A stretch of 64,000 nt of DNA from Promicromonospora sp. MEB111 (lineage in GTDB: Bacteria > Actinomycetota > Actinomycetes > Actinomycetales > Cellulomonadaceae), in the NCBI RefSeq assembly GCF_030209445.1, contig NZ_JARVSD010000016.1, forward strand, positions 186,001 through 250,000. The letters are read 5' to 3'. How positions within the stretch are numbered: position 1 is the stretch's first letter; every line of letters begins with the position of its first letter. Under the pieces are notes generated by a model, which was not told the origin of the DNA, did no database searches, and saw nothing but the letters and a program-made list of their open reading frames with translations. Shown here piece after piece: positions 8,163-17,438 of the stretch. A program made the translations under genes and the position numbers.

Positions 8163-8870
8163 ATGAGCACTCGCAAGGTTGCCGTCATCACCGGAGCGTC
8201 CCAGGGCATCGGCGCCGGCCTGGTCGACGCGTACCGCCAGCTCGGGTACGCCGTCGTCGCCAACTCGCGCTCCATCGACCGGGACGAGGCCGACGACCTC
8301 GCCGTCGTCAGCGGAGACATCTCCGACCCCGCGACCGCGGACCGGATCATCAAGACCGCCGTCGAGCGCTTCGGCCGCGTCGACACGGTCGTGAACAACG
8401 CGGGCGTGTTCATCGCCAAGCGGTTCACCGAGTACACCGCCGCGGACCTCGAGACCATGGTCGGCATCAACGTCGCCGGCTTCTTCCACCTCACGCAGCG
8501 GGCGATCCCCCTCATGCAGGCGGCCGGCGGCGGCCACGTGGTGAGCATCACCACGACCCTCGTCGAGAGCGCGCTGTCGGTGTTCCCGTCCGCGCTCGCC
8601 TCCGTGACCAAGGGCGGGATCGCCTCGGCCACCCGCGCCCTGGCCATCGAGTACGCGGCCGAGGGCATCCGCTTCAACGCCGTCTCCCCCGGCGTCATCA
8701 AGACCCCGCTCCACCCCGAGGAGACCCACGAGACGCTCGCCGGCCTGCACCCGCTGGGGCGCATCGGCGAGGTGGACGACGTCGCCCGCGGCGTCCTCTA
8801 CCTGGAGCAGTCACCCTTCGTCACGGGCGAGTTCCTGCACGTCGACGGCGGGCAGATCGCGGGCCACTGA
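8163..8870 (+). CDS. SDR-family protein lacking the catalytic tyrosine
   Basis: A 235-residue SDR fold with GASQGIG cofactor motif, NNAG at 78-81 and a C-terminal LHVDGGQ segment. The usual YxxxK reads A146-S-V-T-K150, so the catalytic tyrosine is alanine while the lysine is kept. Ser128 is present. This form (PSALAS-x-TKGG) is shared by a subgroup of actinobacterial and proteobacterial SDRs, so it is not a sequencing error, but normal SDR chemistry is doubtful. The ribosome binding site AGGAAAGAAG precedes ATG. A SnoaL-like gene follows 123 bp downstream. Confidence 0.88.
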   Translation: MSTRKVAVITGASQGIGAGLVDAYRQLGYAVVANSRSIDRDEADDLAVVSGDISDPATADRIIKTAVERFGRVDTVVNNAGVFIAKRFTEYTAADLETMVGINVAGFFHLTQRAIPLMQAAGGGHVVSITTTLVESALSVFPSALASVTKGGIASATRALAIEYAAEGIRFNAVSPGVIKTPLHPEETHETLAGLHPLGRIGEVDDVARGVLYLEQSPFVTGEFLHVDGGQIAGH

Positions 8871-8877
8871 CCCGCCC

Positions 8878-8901
8878 GGGGCGGCCCACCCGGGCCGCCC
8901 C
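8878..8901 (+). terminator. Perfect 10-bp GC-rich stem-loop
   Basis: GGGGCGGCCC (8878-8887) pairs fully with GGGCCGCCCC (8892-8901) around a four-base loop, seven bases after the SDR stop codon. No T-tract follows, as is common in actinobacterial terminators. It could partly separate the SDR from the SnoaL gene or act as an RNA-processing site. Confidence 0.55.
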
Positions 8902-8993
8902 GCGCTCGGCCGGGCAGCCCGGCCGACACCCCCGGCCGGACATCACGGCCACGCAGCGCACCGGCCCCCGGACCGGGACGAGGAGAAGGAATC

Positions 8994-9440
8994 ATGGTTC
9001 AGCACGACACCAGCGAGCACGACACGAACGAGCGCTACGCGATCCAGCCCGGCGACACGGCTCCTGGCGACACGGCTTTCGGCGACGCCACCGCGGTGAT
9101 CTCCGCGCTGCTCGACCGGTGGTCCGACGGGATCCGCCGTCGCGACCTGGCGCACATCGCCGCCCAGTTCACCGAGGACGCCCTGTTCCAGGGCTTCGAC
9201 CCCGAACCCTCCTTCGGGCGGGACGCCGTCTCGGCGTACTACGGCAAGCAGCCCGCGGGTCTCACCGCGGACTACACCCTGGTCCGCACCAGCGCCCTGG
9301 GCGACCACGCAGCCCTCGGCTACGCCGCGGTCGCCTTCCACCGCCCCGGCGGACCGGTGAACGTCTTTCTCACCGTCGTCGCGGTCCACGAGGAGGGAAG
9401 CTGGCTCATCAGCCACTACCACGTCTCGCGCGTGCAGTAG
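8994..9440 (+). CDS. SnoaL-like (NTF2-fold) protein
   Basis: This 148-residue protein has an NTF2/SnoaL-type cone fold: helix VISALLDRWSDGIRRRDLAHIAAQFTEDALFQGF, then strands ending in VHEEGSWLISHYHVS. Such proteins are small-molecule enzymes or binding domains; the substrate is unknown. The first 28 residues are a disordered lead with repeated D-T pairs (GDTAPGDTAFGD). An excellent ribosome binding site (GAGGAGAAGGAA) fixes the start. It probably belongs with the SDR upstream in a stress-response unit under the TetR protein. Confidence 0.82.
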   Translation: MVQHDTSEHDTNERYAIQPGDTAPGDTAFGDATAVISALLDRWSDGIRRRDLAHIAAQFTEDALFQGFDPEPSFGRDAVSAYYGKQPAGLTADYTLVRTSALGDHAALGYAAVAFHRPGGPVNVFLTVVAVHEEGSWLISHYHVSRVQ

Positions 9441-9498
9441 CGGGGCGCAGCAGCAGCCGCGCAGGACCTGTCGCGCGGCACCGGCCGCGCTCGCCGGC

Positions 9499-9972
9499 TC
9501 AGCGGCTGCGGCCGGCTTCCCGCACGCCGTCGCCGTCGCCGTCGGCATCCTCGTCCGGGCCGGCGCCCCCGGCCGCCTCCCGGGCCGACGCCGCCGCCGT
9601 GGCCTCCAGCAGGTCGGCGAGCGCGCGCAGGCGCTGCGCGACCTGCTCCCCCAGCGGCGTCAGGCCGTACTCCACGCGGGGCGGGATGGTGGTCACGACG
9701 TCACGCGTGACCATGCCGTCCCGCTCCAGGGCCTGCAGCGTCTGGGACAGCATCTTCTCGCTGACCCCCTCGACGCGGCGGCGCAGCGCGTTGAACCGGT
9801 AGCTGCCCTCCCCCAGCGCGAGCAGCGCGAGCGAGGCCCACTTGGACGTGACCACCTCGAAGGCCGCCCGGGAGGTGCAACCGCGCGCGAAGACGTCGGT
9901 CACCAGCTCCTGCGGCGGCCCGCTCGGGCCGTCGCCCGGCAGGTCGGCGGGTTCCAGGTCGGTGATGCTCAC
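9499..9972 (-). CDS. HxlR family transcriptional regulator
   Basis: This 157-residue regulator has the HxlR winged helix: one conserved Cys at ARGCTSRAAFEVVTSKWASLALLAL, then FNALRRRVEGVSEKMLSQTLQALERDGMV and PPRVEYGLTPLG. HxlR proteins often sense quinones or electrophiles through that Cys. The last 25 residues are an acidic low-complexity tail (DEDADGDGDG). It is divergent from an NmrA-like quinone-oxidoreductase-type gene, a very common HxlR arrangement, and probably represses it. Confidence 0.9.
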   Translation of the reverse strand: MSITDLEPADLPGDGPSGPPQELVTDVFARGCTSRAAFEVVTSKWASLALLALGEGSYRFNALRRRVEGVSEKMLSQTLQALERDGMVTRDVVTTIPPRVEYGLTPLGEQVAQRLRALADLLEATAAASAREAAGGAGPDEDADGDGDGVREAGRSR

Positions 9973-10076
9973 GGCCCCAGGGTACCGCGCACACTCGGAA
10001 TGTGGTGTACTTTCGATTCGTTAGTGCTATCCGTTGGCAACTGACCAACTACCCGCACCGCGAACTGGAGAGAACC

Positions 10077-10976
<900 letters not shown>

Positions 10977-10987
10977 GCCCGCCGCGC

Positions 10988-11013
10988 GGCCGGTCCGCGC
11001 AGTCGGACCGGCC
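10988..11013 (+). terminator. Perfect 10-bp stem-loop after the NmrA-like gene
   Basis: GGCCGGTCCG (10988-10997) pairs fully with CGGACCGGCC (11004-11013) around a six-base loop, 11 bases after the stop. No T-tract is present. The second half (GCAGTCGGACCGG) is repeated once directly downstream. Confidence 0.6.
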
Positions 11014-11083
11014 GAGCAGTCGGACCGGGCGAGGGGTAACGACAGACACTCCCTCATCCGCACGGCGCGTGTTGAATGGGAGC

Positions 11084-12097
11084 ATGCGAGGAGCAATCAT
11101 TCATGGAGCCGGGGACGTCCGCTTCGAGGAGCGGACGGACCCCGCCGTCGTCGAACCGACCGACGCCGTCATCCGGACCGTCGCCGCCTGCGTGTGCGGT
11201 TCGGACCTCTGGCGCTACCGCGGGATCTCCGAGGTCAAGCGGCCCACGCCGATCGGCCACGAGTACGTCGGCGTCGTCGAGCAGGTCGGCGCCGACGTCA
11301 CCACCGTCAAGCCCGGCGACTTCGTGGTCGGCGGGTTCCTGCACAGCGACAACACGTGCGCGGTGTGCCGCAAGGGCATGCAGGCCAACTGCCTGCACGG
11401 CGGCGGCTACGACGGCTGCCAGGCCGAGAAGATCCGGATCCCGAACGCGGACGGTACCCTGCTCGCCACCCCCGGCGAGCCGGACGCCGACCTGATCCCC
11501 AGCCTGCTGAGCCTGTCGGACGTGATGTGCACCGGCTGGCACGCGGCCGTCTCGGCCAGGGTCGGACCGGGGTCGAGCGTCGTGGTCGTGGGCGACGGCG
11601 CCGTCGGGCTGAGCGGCGTCCTGGCCGCGGCCCAGCTCGGTGCCACCACGATCATCGCGATGAGCCGGCACGCGTCGCGGCAGAAGGTGGCCGAGGAGTT
11701 CGGCGCGACCCACATCATCGCCGAGCGCGGCGAGGAGGGCCTCGCCAAGGTGCTGGAGCTGACCGAGGGCATCGGCGCGGACGCGGTGCTGGAGTGCGTG
11801 GGCACCGCGGAGGCCCGGGCCCAGTCGGTGGAGCTGGTCCGGCCGGGCGGCATGATCGGCCTGGTCGGCGTGCCGCACGGCGACCTGCCCACCGACACGC
11901 TGTTCTGGGGCAACAAGGGCATCCACGGCGGCGTCGCGCCGGTCCGCGCCTACCTGCCGCACCTGCTGGACCTGGTGTGGAAGCGCGAGATCGACCCGGG
12001 CAAGGTCTTCGACCTGACCCTGCCGCTGTCGGAGGTCGCGGAGGCCTACCGCGCCATGGACGAGCGGCGCGCGATCAAGGTGCTGCTGCAGAACTGA
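11084..12097 (+). CDS. Zinc-dependent alcohol dehydrogenase (MDR superfamily)
   Basis: This 337-residue medium-chain dehydrogenase has the catalytic-zinc region CVCGSDLW, GHEYVGVVEQVG and a Cys-rich loop (NTCAVCRKGMQANC) for structural zinc. A Rossmann motif VVGDGAVGLSG follows. It most resembles the glutathione-independent formaldehyde/threonine-dehydrogenase-like branch of uncharacterised ADHs. It probably oxidises an alcohol with NAD(P)+; the substrate is unknown. It stands alone, with a terminator before it and a long stem-loop after it. Confidence 0.9.
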   Translation: MRGAIIHGAGDVRFEERTDPAVVEPTDAVIRTVAACVCGSDLWRYRGISEVKRPTPIGHEYVGVVEQVGADVTTVKPGDFVVGGFLHSDNTCAVCRKGMQANCLHGGGYDGCQAEKIRIPNADGTLLATPGEPDADLIPSLLSLSDVMCTGWHAAVSARVGPGSSVVVVGDGAVGLSGVLAAAQLGATTIIAMSRHASRQKVAEEFGATHIIAERGEEGLAKVLELTEGIGADAVLECVGTAEARAQSVELVRPGGMIGLVGVPHGDLPTDTLFWGNKGIHGGVAPVRAYLPHLLDLVWKREIDPGKVFDLTLPLSEVAEAYRAMDERRAIKVLLQN

Positions 12098-12154
12098 CGG
12101 CCGCCGCTGGGCCGCTGTCGCCGGCTTCTGCCGCTGACCGCCCCGCGGCGGCGG

Positions 12155-12217
12155 AAACGACCATGCACTTGCTGCCAACCGGAGCTCGCGGCTGGCAGCA
12201 GGTGCATGGTCGTTTTT
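12155..12217. terminator. Long stem-loop with flanking A and T tracts
   Basis: Arms 12155-12177 and 12193-12215 pair over 23 bp with one G-T wobble, capped by a 15-base loop. AAA precedes the left arm and TTTTT ends the right arm, so it can work as an intrinsic terminator in either direction. It lies 58 bp after the alcohol dehydrogenase stop. The arm contains GACCA and TTGCTGCCA, also found in the stem-loop at 56025-56089. Confidence 0.75.
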
Positions 12218-12299
12218 CTGCGGTCCGGCCGGTGCAGGTCCGGGTGCGATGATGATCGCGCGAGTGGAACACCCCGTCCGTTTCGGCGAAGCGAGAGTC

Positions 12300-13052
12300 A
12301 TGACCCAGCACCCGGGCACCGCGTCCGTGGACATCACACACCAAGAGGCCGCGCACCCCGAATCCCCGAACTTGAACACCTCGAGCTCGAACATCACACA
12401 CCACGAGACCGCGCCGCCCGAGGCCCTCGAACCGTACCCGGCGCGCGAGCTGCGGTCCGACGCGCGCGACAACCGCGAGCGCATCCTCCAGGTGGCGCGC
12501 GCGACGTTCGCGGAGCACGGGATCGACGTCCCGATGCGAGAGCTGGCCCGGCGCGCCGGCGTCGGGCCGGCGACGCTGTACCGGCGCTTCCCGACCAAGG
12601 AGGCGTTGGTCACCGAGGCGTTCGGCGAGCAGATGGCGACCTGCTCGAGGATCGTCGAGCAGGGACTGGCCGACCCCGATCCGTGGCACGGGCTCGGCGC
12701 GGTGATCGAGGAGGTGTGCGTGATGCACGCCCTGGACCGCGGCTTCACGGCCGCGTTCGTGACGGCGTTCCCCAAGGCCGTCGACTTCGCCCGCGAGCGC
12801 ACGCACACCCTGCGGTCGCTGGCCGAGCTCATCCAGCGCGCGAAGGACTCCGGCGGCCTGCGCCGCGACTTCGTGCTCGACGACCTGATCATGCTGATCA
12901 TGGCGAACTCCGGCATCCGGGCCTCGTCCCGCAAGGCCGCTGTCGCCGCCTCCCGCCGGTTCGCGGCGCTGCAGATCCAGTCGATCAGCGCCCGGCCCGA
13001 CGTCGCGCCGCTGCCGCCCGCCGTCCGGCTGCCGCTGCTGGCCGCGATCTAG
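12300..13052 (+). CDS. TetR family regulator with disordered N-terminal extension
   Basis: The helix-turn-helix sits unusually far in, at about residues 60-105 of this frame (ILQVARATFAEHGIDVPMRELARRAG, then VGPATLYRRFPTKEAL), followed by a TetR ligand-binding domain. The lead of about 50 residues is low complexity and holds a degenerate repeat (DITHQEAAHPE and NITHHETAPPE). ATG 12300 is chosen; ATG 12249 or 12252 in frame would add 16-17 residues. The gene lies just after a long terminator-like stem-loop and is convergent with another TetR gene. Target genes are not apparent. Confidence 0.8.
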   Translation: MTQHPGTASVDITHQEAAHPESPNLNTSSSNITHHETAPPEALEPYPARELRSDARDNRERILQVARATFAEHGIDVPMRELARRAGVGPATLYRRFPTKEALVTEAFGEQMATCSRIVEQGLADPDPWHGLGAVIEEVCVMHALDRGFTAAFVTAFPKAVDFARERTHTLRSLAELIQRAKDSGGLRRDFVLDDLIMLIMANSGIRASSRKAAVAASRRFAALQIQSISARPDVAPLPPAVRLPLLAAI

Positions 13053-13085
13053 GACTCCCCCGGCGGGCGGCCTGCGACCGGGCAC

Positions 13086-13922
13086 CTACGACCGGGCGCG
13101 CCCGACGAAGGACTCGATCCCGTCCAGGACCCGCGACAGGCCGAACTCCCAGACACGCTCGGCGTCGTGCAGGCCGCCGTACCGGACGGTCGCGGCGGTC
13201 CCGACCCGCGCGGCCAGCGCGTAGCGGTCCCCCAGGACCCGCGCCATGTGTGGCTCGTGCGCCGACCACCACTCCGCGTCGTCCTGGCCGGATCGCTCGG
13301 GGAGCGACCGCCACGCGAGCAGGCCGGCCGTGGCATCACGGGCGTAACCCAGCACCAGGGTCAGCACGAGGTCCATCTCGACGTCGGACAGCCCGATCCC
13401 GTCGACGGCGCGCAGCTCGGCATCGTACTTGGCGATCGTCCCCGGCCCGAGCGGGGGCCGGCTCTCGAAGCGGCCCAGCAGCCACGGGTGCCGCTCGTAG
13501 AGCGCCCGGTTCGCGCGAGCGACCCGCTCCAGCCGCGAGCGCCAGGCGTTCCCGTCGCCGGCGTCGCCCGCGTCGTCCGGCCCGACGCCGTCCGGCCCGA
13601 CGCCGTCCGCCCCGCCGACGCCGTCCGCCCCGCCGACGGCGTCGTAGCGAACCTCGGCGAGCACCCGGTCGACCATGAGGTCGAGCAGCTCCGCCTTGTC
13701 CCGCACGTGCCGGTAGAGCGACATGGCACCCACACCCAGCCGGTCGGCGACCCGCCGCATCGAGAGGCTGTCCAGGCCTCCGTCGTCGGCGGCCTCCACG
13801 CCCGCCGCCACGATCCGGTCGAGCCCCAGCCCGGGCTTGCGCCCGAGCCCGGAGGACACCCGCGTGCCCCACAGCAGGTCCAGGGTCCGCACCCGGTCCC
13901 GCTCGTCGCCCGCGTCTCCCAT
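13086..13922 (-). CDS. TetR family regulator with tandem repeat insert
   Basis: This 278-residue regulator carries a tetracycline-repressor-type arrangement: GLDRIVAAGVEAADDGGLDSLSMRRVADRLGVGAMSLYRHVRDKAELLDLMVD, here read in parts, then a TetR_C-like domain (LLGRFESRPPLGPGTIAKYDAELRAVDGIGLSD has the family pattern). Between them, near residues 100-125, is a Gly/Asp-rich repeat (GGADGVGGADGVGPDGVGPD) encoded by 15-18 bp direct repeats. It is divergent from a VOC-family gene, suggesting control of a small-molecule resistance function. A GTACG/CGTAC palindrome lies between the two starts. Confidence 0.85.
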   Translation of the reverse strand: MGDAGDERDRVRTLDLLWGTRVSSGLGRKPGLGLDRIVAAGVEAADDGGLDSLSMRRVADRLGVGAMSLYRHVRDKAELLDLMVDRVLAEVRYDAVGGADGVGGADGVGPDGVGPDDAGDAGDGNAWRSRLERVARANRALYERHPWLLGRFESRPPLGPGTIAKYDAELRAVDGIGLSDVEMDLVLTLVLGYARDATAGLLAWRSLPERSGQDDAEWWSAHEPHMARVLGDRYALAARVGTAATVRYGGLHDAERVWEFGLSRVLDGIESFVGRARS

Positions 13923-13977
13923 GCGTCGCCTCCTCCGGCTCGTCGCCCGCGCAGCGCGCCGGCGTCGTCGACTATAG

Positions 13978-13998
13978 TTTGCGTACGCCGTACCCAAA
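13978..13998. promoter_or_regulatory. Candidate TetR operator
   Basis: TTTGCGTAC-GCC-GTACCCAAA (13978-13998) is a palindrome with one mismatch per arm. It lies between the divergent TetR and VOC genes. Its GTAC-centred form fits a TetR dimer site. Confidence 0.55.
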
Positions 13999-14043
13999 TG
14001 GCGCGGCGAGCACACGGACGGCAACGGAGTCAGGGAGGCACCA

Positions 14044-14508
14044 GTGGTAGCAGCAGCATTCCGGGTGGGTCTGCGGGTGGGCGACGTCGTCGCGGCGGCG
14101 GAGCTCTACCGAGGCTTCGGCTTCGGGGAGGTGGGCTCGATCCCGGGCCCCGACGGCGGTCCGGTGATGACGATCCTGGCGCGCGGCGAGGTGCAGCTGA
14201 TCGTCGACGCCCTGGTCGGCATGCCGTTCCCGGACAGCGAGCGCGAACGGCTCACCCAGCGGGGCCCGCGCGGGCTCGGCGTGGCCATCGGCCTGGGTGT
14301 GGAGGACCTGGCCGCGAGCTACGACTACTGCCGGGCATCCGGCTGCACCATCACGTCGGAGCCGGCCGACGAGGCCTGGGGCGACCGGGTGTTCGAGTGC
14401 GTCGACCCCTTCGGCTACCAGTGGGAGTTCTCCGAGCCCATCAAGGACTGGGACGCCACCGCAGGCCTGGACGCCGCGCAGGAGAGCTGGTTCGGCGGTC
14501 AGGCCTGA
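14044..14508 (+). CDS. VOC family protein (glyoxalase/bleomycin-resistance fold)
   Basis: This 154-residue protein has two beta-alpha-beta-beta-beta modules. The first is FRVGLRVGDVVAAAELYRGFGF; the second ends in FECVDPFGYQWEFSEP, the usual VOC closing motif. VOC proteins bind metals and either modify small molecules or sequester drugs. GTG 14044 is fixed by GGAGG five bases upstream. A divergent TetR gene suggests inducible expression. The last ten bases overlap the end of the convergent GntR gene. Confidence 0.85.
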   Translation: MVAAAFRVGLRVGDVVAAAELYRGFGFGEVGSIPGPDGGPVMTILARGEVQLIVDALVGMPFPDSERERLTQRGPRGLGVAIGLGVEDLAASYDYCRASGCTITSEPADEAWGDRVFECVDPFGYQWEFSEPIKDWDATAGLDAAQESWFGGQA

Positions 14509-15224
14509 GCAGGATGCGCGGGCGCCGACGTGTCGTCGAGCGCACCGCGCACCTCGCGGACGATGCGCGCCATCGCCTCCTCGGCGGCCTCGGCGTCGCC
14601 CGCTGCAACCGCCCGGGCCACCGCCTCGTGCGCATCGAGCGCCTCCGGCACGGGATAGGCGGGCATGAGGCCCAGGTGGATGCGCCCGGAGATCACGACG
14701 GCGACGACGTCGGCGAGCGCGGTGAACAGCTCGTTGCCGCTGGAGCGCAGGAGCAGCTCGTGCATGCGGATGTCGAGCGCCAGGAACTCCGCACTGTCGC
14801 CCTCGCCCGCCTCGCCGAGCTTGCGCATCTGTCCGGCGGTGGCGACCAGCTCGTCGCGGACCTCCGCCGTCGCCCCGCGGGCCGCCCCGGCCGCCGCCCG
14901 CGGCTCGACGGCCTGGCGAAGCTCGGTGAGCGAACGCAGCTGCGACGTGCGGCCCGGGCCGTCCAGGCGCCACGCGATGACCCGGGGGTCGAGCACGTTC
15001 CAGGCCGAGTGGGGCAGCACCACGATGCCCACGCGGGGGCCGGACCGGACCAGGCCGAGGCCTTCGAGCAGCCGCATCGCCTCGCGCGCGACCGTGCGGG
15101 ACACCCCGAACTCGCTGCCGATCCCGTCGAGCGTCAGCGCTGCGCCGGCCGGCAGCTCACCAGCGGTGATGCGGCGGCCCAGGGCGTCGAGGACGGGGCT
15201 GTGCAGCACTGGGGGCATCCTCAC
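14499..15224 (-). CDS. GntR family (FadR subgroup) regulator of gluconate genes
   Basis: The N-terminal winged helix (VLDALGRRITAGELPAGAALTLDGIGSEFG, with VSRTVAREAMRLLEGLGLV) is followed by an FCD ligand domain with the expected metal-binding residues (ALDIRMHELLLRSSGNELF, then EALDAHEAVARAV). FCD regulators usually sense organic or sugar acids. The gene is divergent from gluconokinase and the GntP permease. The gap holds a 14-bp imperfect inverted repeat, so it is the likely gluconate-responsive repressor. Confidence 0.9.
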   Translation of the reverse strand: MRMPPVLHSPVLDALGRRITAGELPAGAALTLDGIGSEFGVSRTVAREAMRLLEGLGLVRSGPRVGIVVLPHSAWNVLDPRVIAWRLDGPGRTSQLRSLTELRQAVEPRAAAGAARGATAEVRDELVATAGQMRKLGEAGEGDSAEFLALDIRMHELLLRSSGNELFTALADVVAVVISGRIHLGLMPAYPVPEALDAHEAVARAVAAGDAEAAEEAMARIVREVRGALDDTSAPAHPAQA

Positions 15225-15253
15225 AGCCTAGTTGGCGCCATCCCGACCGGCGG

Positions 15254-15303
15254 ATTGGTCACACCATTGGTGACATGAATCACGCACGAATGGTGTCATC
15301 AAT
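15254..15303. promoter_or_regulatory. Candidate GntR operators before the gluconate genes
   Basis: ATTGGTCACACCAT (15254-15267) and ATGGTGTCATCAAT (15290-15303) form an inverted repeat that matches at 12 of 14 positions. A related ATTGGTGACAT lies between them. The site is in the divergent GntR/gluconokinase gap, 18 bp before the gluconokinase ATG. Confidence 0.65.
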
Positions 15304-15320
15304 GGGTGAAGATAGGTGCC

Positions 15321-15935
15321 ATGGACACAGACGTCACCGAGACAGCGATGTTCTCGACCGAGACAAGCGGCGGCCCGGCTGGGCCTGCCGGGACCGATCC
15401 CGCACCCCGTGCCATCGTCGTGATGGGCGTGGCCGGCTCGGGCAAGACCACCGTCGCAGCCCTGCTCGCCGGGCGCCTCGGCGCGTCGTTCGCCGAGGGC
15501 GACGACTTCCACTCGCCGGAGAACGTCGCCAAGATGGCCGCGGGCCACCCCCTGGACGACGACGACCGCTGGCCCTGGCTGCGCGGCATCCGCGACTGGT
15601 TCGCCAAGGAGCTGAACGAGGGGCGCAGCGCGGTGGTGCCGTGCAGCGCCCTGCGCCGCAGCTACCGCGACCTGCTGGAGACGGCGGGCCGCGACACGAA
15701 CGGCGGCGGGACGACCGGCAGCGTGCAGTTCGTGCACCTCACCGGCTCGTACGACCTGCTGCGCACCCGCATCCAGGGACGCGCCGGGCATTTCATGAAG
15801 CCCGAGATGCTCGACAGCCAGCTCGCCGCGTTGGAGCCGCTGGCCGACGACGAGCCCGGGTTCTCCGTGGACGTCTCGCCGCGCCCGGACCAGATCGTCG
15901 ACGAGATCCTGCACCTCCTGGGAGAGGACGACTGA
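15321..15935 (+). CDS. gntK: Gluconokinase
   Basis: Gluconokinase phosphorylates D-gluconate with ATP to 6-phosphogluconate, feeding the pentose phosphate pathway. The P-loop GVAGSGKT is at residues 36-43. EGDDFHSPENVAKMAAGHPLDD follows in the usual form (read as EGDDFHS then AKMAAGHPLDDDDRWPWL), and later VHLTGSYDLLRTRIQGRAGHFMKPEMLDSQ has the family GHFM motif. The first 29 residues are an extra Gly/Pro-rich lead. ATG 15321 follows AGGTG. It is coupled to the permease by a TGATG overlap. Confidence 0.95.
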   Translation: MDTDVTETAMFSTETSGGPAGPAGTDPAPRAIVVMGVAGSGKTTVAALLAGRLGASFAEGDDFHSPENVAKMAAGHPLDDDDRWPWLRGIRDWFAKELNEGRSAVVPCSALRRSYRDLLETAGRDTNGGGTTGSVQFVHLTGSYDLLRTRIQGRAGHFMKPEMLDSQLAALEPLADDEPGFSVDVSPRPDQIVDEILHLLGEDD

Positions 15936-17422
15936 TGCTCGACACCGCCATCTCCACCACCGTCTCCGCCGCGGCGGACGCCGCCCCGACCGCCTCGACC
16001 CCGCAGCTCGTCCTCGCCGCGCTCATCGGCATCGTCGTCATCGTCGGGCTCATCGTCTGGCTCAAGATGCACCCGTTCCTCGCACTGGTCCTCGGTTCGG
16101 GCGTGCTCGCGATCGTGGCCGGGGTGGGCCTCACGGACACGTTCACCAGCTTCACGGCAGGCCTCGGGTCCACCGTCGCGGGCGTGGGCGTGCTCATCGC
16201 GCTCGGCGCGATCATCGGCAAGCTGCTCATCGACTCGGGCGGCGCCGACCGGATCGTCGACACGATCCTGGACCGGACGCCGGTGCGGCGTCTGCCCTGG
16301 GCCATGGCGCTCATCGCGTTCGTGGTCGGCATCCCGCTGTTCTTCGAGGTCGGCGTGGTGCTGCTGATCCCGGTCGTGATGATCGTGGCGCGCCGCATGC
16401 GCGCCAACCCCGTGCTGGTCGGCATCCCCGCCCTCGCAGGGCTCTCCGCGCTGCACGGCCTGGTGCCGCCGCACCCCGGGCCGCTGCTCGCGATCGACGC
16501 GCTCGGCGCGAACCTGGGCCTCACGCTCGGCCTCGGCCTGCTGGTCGCCGTCCCGACGGTGATCATCGCCGGACCGCTGCTCGCCATCCCGCTCACCCGC
16601 TGGGTGCGGCTCGACCCGCCCACCACCGTCCTCGGCATGTCCGACGGCGCCGCGGGCGGCACGGCTACGAGCGGCACCGGCGGCTCGCCGTCGTCCGGCG
16701 GCGCCGGGACCACCGCGACGGCGACGGATGCCACCACCGGCACCACCACGCTGCGCAAGCCCTCGTTCGGCATCTCGGTCCTGGTCGTGCTGCTCCCCGT
16801 GATCCTGATGCTCGCGCGGTCCGTCGTCGAGATCGCGGGCGCCACCGGGACCGGCTACGGCACCGTGCTGGAGTTCCTCGGCGAGCCGCTCGTGGCGCTG
16901 CTCATCACGTCGCTGTTCGCGCTGGTCGCGTTCGGCACCGCCGTCGGCCGCACGCGTCAGCAGCTCGGCGACCTCGTCGGCTCCTCCTTCGCCCCGATCG
17001 CCGGGATCCTCCTCATCGTGGGCGCGGGCGGCGGCTTCAAGCAGACGCTCGTGGACTCGGGTGTCGGCGACGTGATCGCGTCCGGCATCGCCGACGCCGG
17101 GATCACCCCGCTGCTGGCCGGGTGGCTCGTGGCGGCACTCATCCGCATCGCCACCGGTTCGGCGACCGTCGCGACGATCACGGCCGCGGGCATCATGGCG
17201 CCCCTGGCCGCCGGGCTGGAGCCCACCCAGGCCGCGCTGCTCGTGCTCGCCATCGGCGCGGGCTCGGTGTTCCTCTCCCACGTGAACGACGCCGGGTTCT
17301 GGCTCGTCAAGGAGTACTTCGGCATGACCGTGGGCCAGACCTTCAAGACCTGGTCGCTCATGGAGTCGGTGCTCTCGGTCGTGGCCCTGCTGGTGGTCCT
17401 GCTGCTCGGCATCGTCGTCTAG
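15935..17422 (+). CDS. gntP: GntP family gluconate:H+ symporter
   Basis: This 495-residue membrane protein has 12 or more hydrophobic segments and GntP-family patterns: KMHPFLALVLGS near the start, GLVPPHPGPLLA in the middle, and HVNDAGFWLVKEYF near the end. It imports gluconate or a related sugar acid. Residues about 235-265 form a Gly/Ser/Thr-rich cytoplasmic insert (GGTATSGTGGSPSSGG). Its ATG overlaps the gluconokinase stop by one base, so the two are one transcription unit under the divergent GntR. A long stem-loop follows the stop. Confidence 0.95.
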   Translation: MLDTAISTTVSAAADAAPTASTPQLVLAALIGIVVIVGLIVWLKMHPFLALVLGSGVLAIVAGVGLTDTFTSFTAGLGSTVAGVGVLIALGAIIGKLLIDSGGADRIVDTILDRTPVRRLPWAMALIAFVVGIPLFFEVGVVLLIPVVMIVARRMRANPVLVGIPALAGLSALHGLVPPHPGPLLAIDALGANLGLTLGLGLLVAVPTVIIAGPLLAIPLTRWVRLDPPTTVLGMSDGAAGGTATSGTGGSPSSGGAGTTATATDATTGTTTLRKPSFGISVLVVLLPVILMLARSVVEIAGATGTGYGTVLEFLGEPLVALLITSLFALVAFGTAVGRTRQQLGDLVGSSFAPIAGILLIVGAGGGFKQTLVDSGVGDVIASGIADAGITPLLAGWLVAALIRIATGSATVATITAAGIMAPLAAGLEPTQAALLVLAIGAGSVFLSHVNDAGFWLVKEYFGMTVGQTFKTWSLMESVLSVVALLVVLLLGIVV

Positions 17423-17438
17423 CCCGAACCACCCGCCC

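Noticed and set aside
13167-15278. A plus-strand frame of 703 codons
   Set aside because: It runs across a TetR gene, the VOC gene and the GntR gene and has no recognisable domain. All three have clear families in other frames.
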